Positions 1 to 5,136 of a DNA stretch of 5,870 bases are shown in pieces. The notes under the pieces are model-generated. The model saw only the letters and a list, made by a program, of their open reading frames with translations, did not search any database and was not told the DNA's origin. The translations under genes were made by a program, and so were the position numbers. How positions within the stretch are numbered: the first letter of the stretch is position 1; each line of letters opens with the position of its first letter. The DNA is from Pseudomonadota bacterium (lineage in GTDB: Bacteria; Pseudomonadota; Alphaproteobacteria; Rhizobiales; Xanthobacteraceae): contig JAEWHY010000213.1 of assembly GCA_023387555.1 (NCBI GenBank), positions 1 through 5,870 of the forward strand, read 5' to 3'.

Positions 1-1072
1 CGTCGAGCGAGAATGCGACGCTCGCCGTGCCGCCGATGCCGCGGGCCAGCGCCTCCGCCGGATAGCGCTTGTTGCGGGCAAGATGCGCAGACACCTGGCT
101 CGCCCAGTTGCGGATATCGCGCGAGGAGCCGACGCCGACCCCGCTTTGCGATGCGGCTACGCGCGCGGGCGCAGGTTTGGAAGCGTGACGCGGCTTCTCG
201 GTCGGCTTGTCCTGCGGCGGCGGTGGCTGAGCTGAGGGCTCGTCGACGGGCTTCTGTTGTTCAGGCTTGGGTGCCGGCGGTGTGACTTCGGCTTCAGCCT
301 GCGCGGTGACAGCGACCGGTGTTGGCTCTTGCTCGGTAGGTGCGGGCGTCGGCTCGGGCTCGGCCACCTCGACCTGCGGTTCAGGCTCGGCCGCCGCAAC
401 TTGCGGCTCCGCGGGCTTTTCCTGTTTGGGCTCTTCGGGCTTTGCCTCTTCTTGGGGCTTTGCGTCTTGGGACTTTGCCTCTTGAGTCTTGAGTTCCTCG
501 GGCTTGGCCTCTTCGCGCGCCGGCTCGCGGGTCTCGGTTTCGATCCGCGGCTTCAGGTCCGGCTTTTCCGGTTCGGCAGTTTCGGTGGGCGGCTCGGCTT
601 TGGCCTGTTCTTCGGGCGCGCTTTTGGACGGCGTGGACGGCGTCGAGTCCGTTGGACCTGGCACCGGGCCGAGCCCCGCTTCGGTCTGCCCGCCCAGCAC
701 GATGTCGACCGATATCGAATCGAGCGCCAAGGACGGCATCGGCGCCGGATCGCGCATGAAGGCCAGTACCAGCGCCAGATGCAGCAGCAGGGCTCCGGCG
801 ATCAGCGCCGTCCAGGGCGCCCTGTCGCGCCAGATCGCCGGCGGCGCCGGCCGCTCGCCGTCGCCGACCTTGACGTGCGGTGCATCGATGTCGCTGCGGC
901 TCCGCCGGTGCGCCAGCACGATGACATTGGTGAGGTCGGCGCCCTCAAGCGCCGGCGCCGGAGCCACGGGCAACGTTGCGCCGAGACGATCCGCAGGCTT
1001 GATTGTGGGCAACGCCGGAGGAGCGGTTTCGGCAGGCTTCATGGTCGTCCAAAGTGCGGTAGCCGTGGCCAT
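1..1072 (-). CDS. tonB: TonB-family energy transducer (3' end beyond the left edge)
   Basis: This protein probably couples the proton-motive-force-driven ExbB/ExbD inner-membrane complex to TonB-dependent outer-membrane receptors (iron-siderophore, haem or similar uptake). I translated the minus strand by hand from ATG 1072 and found 357 codons without a stop up to the window edge. Residues 1-85 are a predicted cytoplasmic extension. Residues 86-106 form one hydrophobic helix (PWTALIAGALLLHLALVLAF) with a His at 98, as in the TonB anchor helix. Residues 107-310 are a periplasmic linker rich in Pro, Glu, Lys and Ala, including short QEAK-like repeats near 197-211. Residues 320-357 begin the TonB C-terminal domain: NWASQVSAHLARNKRYPAEA, then GxGGTASVAFSLD, the usual YP...A...G..G.V.V.F pattern. 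Roughly the last 40-50 residues are missing. A TGA lies in frame just upstream of ATG 1072, so the start is either there or at ATG 1042. Neither has a strong Shine-Dalgarno sequence. The gene diverges from the transporter at 1180. Confidence 0.9.
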   Translation of the reverse strand, partial: MATATALWTTMKPAETAPPALPTIKPADRLGATLPVAPAPALEGADLTNVIVLAHRRSRSDIDAPHVKVGDGERPAPPAIWRDRAPWTALIAGALLLHLALVLAFMRDPAPMPSLALDSISVDIVLGGQTEAGLGPVPGPTDSTPSTPSKSAPEEQAKAEPPTETAEPEKPDLKPRIETETREPAREEAKPEELKTQEAKSQDAKPQEEAKPEEPKQEKPAEPQVAAAEPEPQVEVAEPEPTPAPTEQEPTPVAVTAQAEAEVTPPAPKPEQQKPVDEPSAQPPPPQDKPTEKPRHASKPAPARVAASQSGVGVGSSRDIRNWASQVSAHLARNKRYPAEALARGIGGTASVAFSLD

Positions 1073-1127
1073 CGATCAAGTGGCAAATGGTCGACCGGAT
1101 CACGATTCTCCACGCCACCATTGATCG
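1073..1127. repeat. Bulged inverted repeat in the divergent tonB/transporter intergenic region
   Basis: The left arm CGATCAAGTGGC (1073-1084) is complementary to GCCAC (1114-1118) plus TTGATCG (1121-1127), with two unpaired bases (CA, 1119-1120). This gives 7+5 matched positions around a 29-base centre. The left arm directly abuts the tonB start codon. The site lies between two divergent genes, so an operator or a 5'-leader structure for tonB is possible. The arms do not match a Fur, Irr or RirA motif that I recognise. The pairing is seen directly; the role is inference. Confidence 0.35.
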
Positions 1128-1163
1128 CACGCGTTCGATATTGCAGGAGAATGGGGTACCGCC

Positions 1164-1172
1164 AGGGGAGGG
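1164..1172 (+). promoter_or_regulatory. Ribosome binding site that sets the transporter start
   Basis: AGGGGAGGG lies 7 bases before ATG 1180 and is a strong Shine-Dalgarno match. It favours ATG 1180 over the upstream in-frame GTG/ATG-like starts, the furthest being 1087. The 1180 start also gives a protein that begins directly with a signal-peptide-like segment. Confidence 0.75.
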
Positions 1173-1179
1173 CAGGCTG

Positions 1180-2604
1180 ATGGGACTGGGCCGCAAGTCG
1201 GTGGGCTTTGTGCTCGCGCTGGGCGTTCTGTTTTTTGACGGCTCGGCTCAGGCCGCCGAAGGTCTCGACGGTGCGTCGATGTCCCTGCTCTGGGCTCTTC
1301 CGTTCGCCGGAATTCTGCTGTCGATTGCAACGGGGCCGTTGTTCTATCCCCATCTCTGGGAACATCACTACGACAAGTTTGCGCTGATCTGGTCGCTGTG
1401 CGTGATTGTGCCGCTGCTGCTCGTCGCAGGCTTCGCGCCGGGCAGTCATGCGCTGCTGCACACGCTGCTTCTGGAATATGTCCCGTTCATCCTGCTTCTG
1501 TTCGCGCTCTACACCATCTCGGGCGGCATCTATCTCGAAGGCAATCTGCGTGGCACGCCCCTGACCAACGCAATGCTGCTGGCCGTGGGCGCCTTTCTGG
1601 CCAGCTTCGTCGGGACCACCGGCGCCTCGATGATCATGATCCGGCCGCTGCTGCGCGCCAATGACGACCGCGTCTATCGCGTGCACACCGTGGTCTTCTT
1701 CATTTTCCTCGTGTCGAATATCGGCGGCGCATTGACGCCGCTCGGCGATCCGCCGCTGTTCGTCGGATTCCTCAAGGGCGTCGACTTCTTCTGGACCACC
1801 ACGAACCTGTGGCAGCCGACGCTTTTTGCCGCGATTATCCTGCTCGCGCTGTTCCTCGCCATCGATACCGTGCTGCACAGGCGCGAGCAGCGGATGCGTC
1901 ATCCGGTCGATCCGACGCCGGATTCGGCGATCCGTCTGCATGGCGGCGGCAACTTCCTGCTCCTCGCCACCGTGATCGCTGCGATCCTGATGAGCGCCAA
2001 CTGGAAACCGGGCATCACATTCTCGATCGGCGGCGTGCCGGTCGAACTTCAGAATGTGGTGCGTGACATCCTTTTCGTTGTCGCCGCCCTCCTGTCGCTG
2101 AAGCTGACGCGGAAACAAACTCGCGTTGCCAACGGCTTCTCGTGGGGGCCGATCGTCGAGGTGGCCATTCTTTTTGCCTGCATCTTCATCTGCATCGTGC
2201 CGGTCATCGCAATGTTGAATGCCGGAGCGCAGGGCGCATTCGCGCCGCTGATCGCGCTGGTGGCGCAGCCGGACGGATCGCCGAACAATGTCGCGTATTT
2301 CTGGCTGACCGGTGCGCTGTCGTCGTTCCTGGACAATGCCCCGACCTATCTGGTGTTCTTCGAACTGGCGGGAGGCGACCCGAAGGCGCTGATGACCACG
2401 CTCGCGCCCACTCTCGCGGCGATCTCGCTCGGCGCGGTCTTCATGGGCGCCAACACCTACATCGGGAACGCGCCGAATTTCATGGTGTATGCGATCGCGC
2501 GCGCGGGCGGTGTGAAGATGCCGTCCTTCTTCGGCTATATGCTGTGGTCATCGGCCATCCTGCTGCCGATTTTTGTGGTGGTGACGCTGGTCTTTATCCG
2601 CTGA
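1180..2604 (+). CDS. Putative Na+/H+ antiporter of the ArsB/NhaD (ion transporter) superfamily
   Basis: This is a polytopic inner-membrane transporter of 474 residues, probably moving Na+ or another ion against protons. The substrate cannot be fixed from sequence. Residues 1-25 resemble a signal peptide or first helix: a basic start (GLGRK), a hydrophobic core and a possible SAQA|AEG cleavage site. About ten further hydrophobic segments follow, for example near 36-52, 67-84, 98-118, 130-150, 169-188, 211-231, 258-272, 296-308, 324-344, 371-395, 409-424 and 451-473. Two family-like pore motifs are visible: SNIGGALTPLGDPP at 179-192 in the first half, and SSFLDNAPTY (381-390) with GANTYIGNAPNF (423-434) in the second half. 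This matches the inverted two-repeat fold with Asn/Asp/Gly-rich re-entrant loops known for NhaD and related carriers. The start at 1180 is chosen from the strong ribosome binding site; reading from 1087 adds 31 non-hydrophobic residues that look like leader DNA. A citrate or other anion carrier of the same superfamily is the main alternative. Confidence 0.82.
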   Translation: MGLGRKSVGFVLALGVLFFDGSAQAAEGLDGASMSLLWALPFAGILLSIATGPLFYPHLWEHHYDKFALIWSLCVIVPLLLVAGFAPGSHALLHTLLLEYVPFILLLFALYTISGGIYLEGNLRGTPLTNAMLLAVGAFLASFVGTTGASMIMIRPLLRANDDRVYRVHTVVFFIFLVSNIGGALTPLGDPPLFVGFLKGVDFFWTTTNLWQPTLFAAIILLALFLAIDTVLHRREQRMRHPVDPTPDSAIRLHGGGNFLLLATVIAAILMSANWKPGITFSIGGVPVELQNVVRDILFVVAALLSLKLTRKQTRVANGFSWGPIVEVAILFACIFICIVPVIAMLNAGAQGAFAPLIALVAQPDGSPNNVAYFWLTGALSSFLDNAPTYLVFFELAGGDPKALMTTLAPTLAAISLGAVFMGANTYIGNAPNFMVYAIARAGGVKMPSFFGYMLWSSAILLPIFVVVTLVFIR

Positions 2605-2634
2605 CGAAGCGGATGAAGACCATGCGAAGCGCGT

Positions 2635-2680
2635 GAAAGACGCCATGCATGTCCTGCCCATGGACACAATGGCGTGTTTC
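2635..2680 (+). terminator. Long interrupted hairpin after the transporter, probable terminator
   Basis: The stem pairs GAAA (2635-2638) with TTTC (2677-2680) and, after one G/G mismatch, ACGCCAT (2640-2646) with ATGGCGT (2669-2675). After a 3/2-base internal loop, TGTCC (2650-2654) pairs with GGACA (2662-2666), leaving a 7-base loop. The total is 16 base pairs. It starts 30 bases past the transporter stop and ends 81 bases before egtB. Only three T residues follow the inner stem, so it is a weak intrinsic terminator at best. It is near-symmetrical and could also act as a structured egtB leader or as a 3'-end stabiliser. Confidence 0.5.
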
Positions 2681-2749
2681 GGAGAATCTCTGCACTGCCG
2701 CGGGCGCGTTCTCTGGAACATTTTCCGCCGGCATTGATTGAGTTCGACC

Positions 2750-2753
2750 GAGG
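2750..2753 (+). promoter_or_regulatory. Likely ribosome binding site of egtB
   Basis: GAGG lies 8 bases before ATG 2762 and supports that start. A second purine run (AAGAGA, 2780-2785) precedes another in-frame ATG at 2792, and an in-frame TTG occurs at 2738. The start is therefore probable rather than certain. No convincing -35/-10 promoter pair was found between 2681 and 2749. Confidence 0.45.
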
Positions 2754-2761
2754 CGCGCTCC

Positions 2762-4021
2762 ATGGGAGCCGGCTCTGCCCAAGAGACCCCGATGCAAGCG
2801 ACCCATGCGCGTCAGAGCCATCCCGCCAATTCTCCGGTCGCTATCCGGAAATATTGGCTCGACCGCTTCGCCGTGGTGCGCGGGGAAACCGAGGCCCGGG
2901 CGAGGCGACTGTCCACAGAGGATCAGATCGTACAATCGATGCCGGACGCGAGCCCGACGAAGTGGCATCGCGCACATGTGACGTGGTTTTTCGAGACTTT
3001 CGTCTTGGTGCCGCATGCCACGGGCTACCGGTTGTTCGACGAGCGATTTCCGTTTCTGTTCAACTCCTATTATGTCGCGGCCGGGCCGCGCCACGCCCGG
3101 CCTGAGCGCGGGCTGATCACGCGCCCGAATGCCGAGGATGTGTCGGCCTATCGCGCGCATGTCGATGCCGCCGTCGCGCGTTTGATCGAGACCGCAGACG
3201 AAAAGCTGCTCGATACGATTGTGCCTGTCCTCGAAATCGGCCTGCATCACGAGCAGCAGCATCAGGAATTGTTGTGGACCGACATCCTGCATGCCTTCGT
3301 GCAGAATCCGACGCATCCCTCCTACGATGACAGCTGGACCGCGCCGGTCGCGCAGATCGGCGGAACCTACGCCGACATTCCGGCCGGCATCCATCAGATC
3401 GGCCACCATGGCGAGGGCTTTCATTTCGACAACGAGGCCCCGCAACACCGGGTGCTGACGCAGCCGGTCCGCATTGCGCGCGGTCTGGTGACGAATGCGC
3501 AATGGCTCGAGTTCATCGCCGACGGCGGCTACGCGACGCCATCGCTCTGGCTATCCGACGGATGGACCAAGCGCGAGGCGGAGGACTGGCAGGCGCCGGG
3601 CTACTGGCAAAAGGTCGACGGTCAATGGCATGCCATGACACTCGGCGGCTTGCGCGCCGTCGATGCTGCCGCCCCGGTCATCCATGTCAGCTATTATGAG
3701 GCCGACGCGTTTGCGCGCTGGGCCGGCAAGGATCTGCCGACCGAGGCAGAATGGGAGATCGCGGCGCGTCTCGATCTGCTCGACGATGCGTTCGGCATCG
3801 TGTGGCAATGGACCCGCAGCGCCTATCTGCCCTATCCGGGCTATCGGGCGCCGGAAGGCGCGATCGGCGAATACAACGGCAAGTTCATGATCAACCAGAT
3901 GGTGCTGCGCGGCTCGTCGCTCGCGACACCTGACGGACATGCACGGCTGACCTACCGGAACTTCTTTCACCCGCCGGCGCGCTGGCAATTCACGGGATTA
4001 AGGCTCGCGGAGTATCTGTAA
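2762..4021 (+). CDS. egtB: Ergothioneine biosynthesis protein EgtB (hercynine oxygenase / sulfoxide synthase)
   Basis: EgtB is a mononuclear non-haem iron enzyme. It uses O2 to couple hercynine to a thiol donor (gamma-glutamylcysteine in mycobacteria, cysteine in some other EgtB types) and forms the C-S bond of ergothioneine as a sulfoxide. It is cytoplasmic. The protein has 419 residues, normal for the family. Residues 25-190 are the DinB-like domain with the probable iron triad: His71 (in WHRAH) and His162/His166 (in HHEQQHQE). Residues 195-419 are the formylglycine-generating-enzyme (sulfatase-modifying factor) domain. Landmarks are HFDNEAPQH (220-228), VTNAQW (242-247), PVIHVSYYEADAFARWAG (304-321), LPTEAEWE (324-331), SAYLPYPGY (352-360), GEYNGKFM (368-375), VLRGSS (380-385) and TYRNFFHPPARWQFTGLRLA (396-415). 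The stop overlaps the egtD start as TAATG, so the two genes are probably translationally coupled. FGIVWQWT (343-350) replaces the FGDVWEWT seen in many homologues. The sulfur donor cannot be settled from this sequence alone. ATG 2762 is chosen over TTG 2738 and ATG 2792 because of GAGG at 2750. Confidence 0.95.
   Translation: MGAGSAQETPMQATHARQSHPANSPVAIRKYWLDRFAVVRGETEARARRLSTEDQIVQSMPDASPTKWHRAHVTWFFETFVLVPHATGYRLFDERFPFLFNSYYVAAGPRHARPERGLITRPNAEDVSAYRAHVDAAVARLIETADEKLLDTIVPVLEIGLHHEQQHQELLWTDILHAFVQNPTHPSYDDSWTAPVAQIGGTYADIPAGIHQIGHHGEGFHFDNEAPQHRVLTQPVRIARGLVTNAQWLEFIADGGYATPSLWLSDGWTKREAEDWQAPGYWQKVDGQWHAMTLGGLRAVDAAAPVIHVSYYEADAFARWAGKDLPTEAEWEIAARLDLLDDAFGIVWQWTRSAYLPYPGYRAPEGAIGEYNGKFMINQMVLRGSSLATPDGHARLTYRNFFHPPARWQFTGLRLAEYL
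4009..4012 (+). promoter_or_regulatory. Ribosome binding site of egtD inside the egtB end
   Basis: GGAG lies 8 bases before ATG 4021, within the last codons of egtB. With the one-base TAATG overlap, it supports the ATG at 4021 as the egtD start and coupled translation of the two enzymes. Confidence 0.7.
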
Positions 4022-5004
4022 TGGCGGTTAGCAAACCCGGCGTGCTCGCGCCTTTCGCCGCAGTCGAAGCGCGTGGCAGCGAGAGCGAGAATTTCGCGCA
4101 TGATGTCATCTCCGGACTATCGATGTCGCCGAAACGGATTGCGCCGAAATATTTCTACGACAGTGCCGGATCTCGGCTGTTCGAGGAGATCACGCAGACG
4201 CCGGAATATTATCCGACGCGCTGCGAGCATCAGATCCTGCGGATGCAGGCGGCTTCGATCGTGCAGCACTTTCCGACCGGCGCAGCCCTGGTCGAATTCG
4301 GCAGCGGGGCCTGCATCAAGGTGCGTTTTCTGCTCGATGCCGCCCGCAGGCTGAAAGCCTATGTGCCGGTCGATATCGCCGGTGAGTTTCTCAACGGTGA
4401 GGCCGCGGCGTTACGCAAGCATTATCCCGATCTCGCGATCCTGCCGGTGGTGGCCGATTTCATGAAGCCCTTCGCGCTGCCGGATGCTGTCGCGGACCTG
4501 CCCAAGATCGGCTTTTTCCCGGGCTCGACCATCGGCAATTTCGAGCCGCATGAGGCGGCGGCGTTTCTGCGCCATGCCGGAAGCATCCTCGGCAAGGGTG
4601 CGGTGATGGTGGTCGGCGTCGATCTCGTCAAGGACGAGAATGTGCTGAATGCGGCTTATAATGATGCCGCCGGCGTCACCGCAAAGTTCAATCTGAATTT
4701 GCTGCGTCGCATCAACCGCGAACTCGGCGGCACCTTCAAGCTCGAGATGTTCGAGCACCACGCCTTCTACAATCGCGAACGCAGGCGGATCGAGATGCAT
4801 CTGGCGAGCCATACGCGCCAGAAGGTAACGGTTGCCGGCACGCGTTTCGCATTTGGCGCCGGCGAGACCATCCATACCGAGAACAGCTACAAATACAGCC
4901 CGGAGTCGTTCGCCGCCCTGGCGCGCGGAGCGGGCTGGACCCCGCTGGACCGCTGGACCGACGCCAACGGCCATTTCGCGGTCTGCGCTCTCGTGCAGCA
5001 ATGA
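4021..5004 (+). CDS. egtD: L-histidine N-alpha-methyltransferase EgtD
   Basis: EgtD uses three S-adenosylmethionine molecules to trimethylate the alpha-amino group of L-histidine, giving hercynine, the substrate of EgtB. It is soluble and cytoplasmic. The protein has 327 residues, typical of the family (Methyltransf_33). Visible landmarks are PKYFYDSAGSRLFEEIT (41-57), TPEYYPTRCE (59-68), the SAM-binding loop LVEFGSGACIKVRFLLDA (89-106), YVPVDI (113-118), FFPGSTIGNFEP (164-175), AAYND (210-214), FYNRERRRIEMHL (248-260) and TENSYKYSPESF (285-296). By comparison with the Mycobacterium smegmatis enzyme, Tyr62 or Tyr63, Asn172, Tyr212, Glu286 and Ser288 are the likely histidine-binding residues, and all are present. 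The SAM loop reads GSGACIKVR where the mycobacterial type reads GSGTSxKTR. egtD is the second gene of a two-gene operon with egtB and ends in a GC-rich palindrome. No egtA, egtC or egtE homologue lies next to it here. Confidence 0.96.
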   Translation: MAVSKPGVLAPFAAVEARGSESENFAHDVISGLSMSPKRIAPKYFYDSAGSRLFEEITQTPEYYPTRCEHQILRMQAASIVQHFPTGAALVEFGSGACIKVRFLLDAARRLKAYVPVDIAGEFLNGEAAALRKHYPDLAILPVVADFMKPFALPDAVADLPKIGFFPGSTIGNFEPHEAAAFLRHAGSILGKGAVMVVGVDLVKDENVLNAAYNDAAGVTAKFNLNLLRRINRELGGTFKLEMFEHHAFYNRERRRIEMHLASHTRQKVTVAGTRFAFGAGETIHTENSYKYSPESFAALARGAGWTPLDRWTDANGHFAVCALVQQ

Positions 5005-5005
5005 C

Positions 5006-5023
5006 GCGGGCCCGCGGGCCCGC
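5006..5023. terminator. 18-bp perfect palindrome after egtD, possible terminator
   Basis: GCGGGCCCGCGGGCCCGC begins two bases after the egtD stop. It is its own reverse complement and can also be read as a tandem 8-base unit (GCGGGCCC twice). As RNA it can fold into a very stable 7-bp hairpin with a CGCG loop. No T tract follows, so it is not a classic intrinsic terminator. It could stop RNA polymerase only weakly, or protect the 3' end of the egtBD transcript. A protein-binding site is also possible. Confidence 0.45.
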
Positions 5024-5055
5024 CTGACAGCGATTGTGCCATTGCGTCGCGGCTA

Positions 5056-5084
5056 TTGGCGTACGGACGGCGAGAGGCTAAACA
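5056..5084 (+). promoter_or_regulatory. Candidate sigma-70-like promoter for the FAH-family gene
   Basis: TTGGCG (5056-5061) and TAAACA (5079-5084) are separated by exactly 17 bases. The expected transcription start is near 5091, about 45 bases before ATG 5137. The match to TTGACA/TATAAT is moderate. The only independent support is position: it sits in the sole gap between egtD and the next gene. Confidence 0.35.
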
Positions 5085-5107
5085 TCCGGCCCGGACCCTG
5101 CCGTCCG
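5064..5107. repeat. Nested inverted repeats over the candidate FAH-family promoter
   Basis: The outer arms CGGACGGC (5064-5071) and GCCGTCCG (5100-5107) match perfectly over 8 bases. Between them lies TCCGG-C-CCGGA (5085-5095), a second perfect 5-bp inverted repeat. The outer arms flank the proposed -10 box, and the inner repeat covers the proposed transcription start. This fits an operator or a leader hairpin. In GC-rich DNA such short arms can also arise by chance. Confidence 0.35.
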
Positions 5108-5136
5108 CCATTCTAGCCATACGGGATTTCCGTCAC

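Noticed and set aside
1121..1149. TTGATC (1121-1126) as a -35 box for the transporter
   Set aside because: The sequence 17 bases downstream (CAGGAG) does not resemble a -10 box, so no promoter is called.
257..1180. A 307-residue plus-strand reading frame opposite tonB, and a 211-residue one at 489-1124
   Set aside because: Both mirror the tonB frame. They are low-complexity Arg/Gly/Leu- or Ser/Gly/Ala-rich with no domain, while the minus-strand frame has a membrane helix and a TonB C-terminal domain.
1039..2118. A 359-residue minus-strand reading frame opposite the transporter
   Set aside because: It is rich in Gln, Arg, Glu and His, as expected from the antisense of hydrophobic codons. It overlaps both tonB and the transporter and has no recognisable fold. 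GC-rich genomes often give such frames.
2715..2726. GGAA-CATT-TTCC short inverted repeat upstream of egtB as an operator
   Set aside because: The arms are only four bases long, with no promoter elements around them that I can support.
2674..3105. A 143-residue plus-strand frame overlapping the egtB start
   Set aside because: It is Arg/Pro/Ala-rich, out of frame with egtB, and shows no motif. It overlaps conserved EgtB N-terminal sequence including the WHRAH iron-ligand region.
2594..3502. A 302-residue minus-strand reading frame opposite egtB
   Set aside because: No motif is visible. The opposite strand encodes clear EgtB iron-binding and FGE-domain motifs through the same bases.
4411..5001. 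A 196-residue minus-strand reading frame opposite egtD, and a similar 181-residue one at 5113-5658 opposite the FAH-family gene
   Set aside because: Both are antisense shadows of well-supported genes with no family signature.
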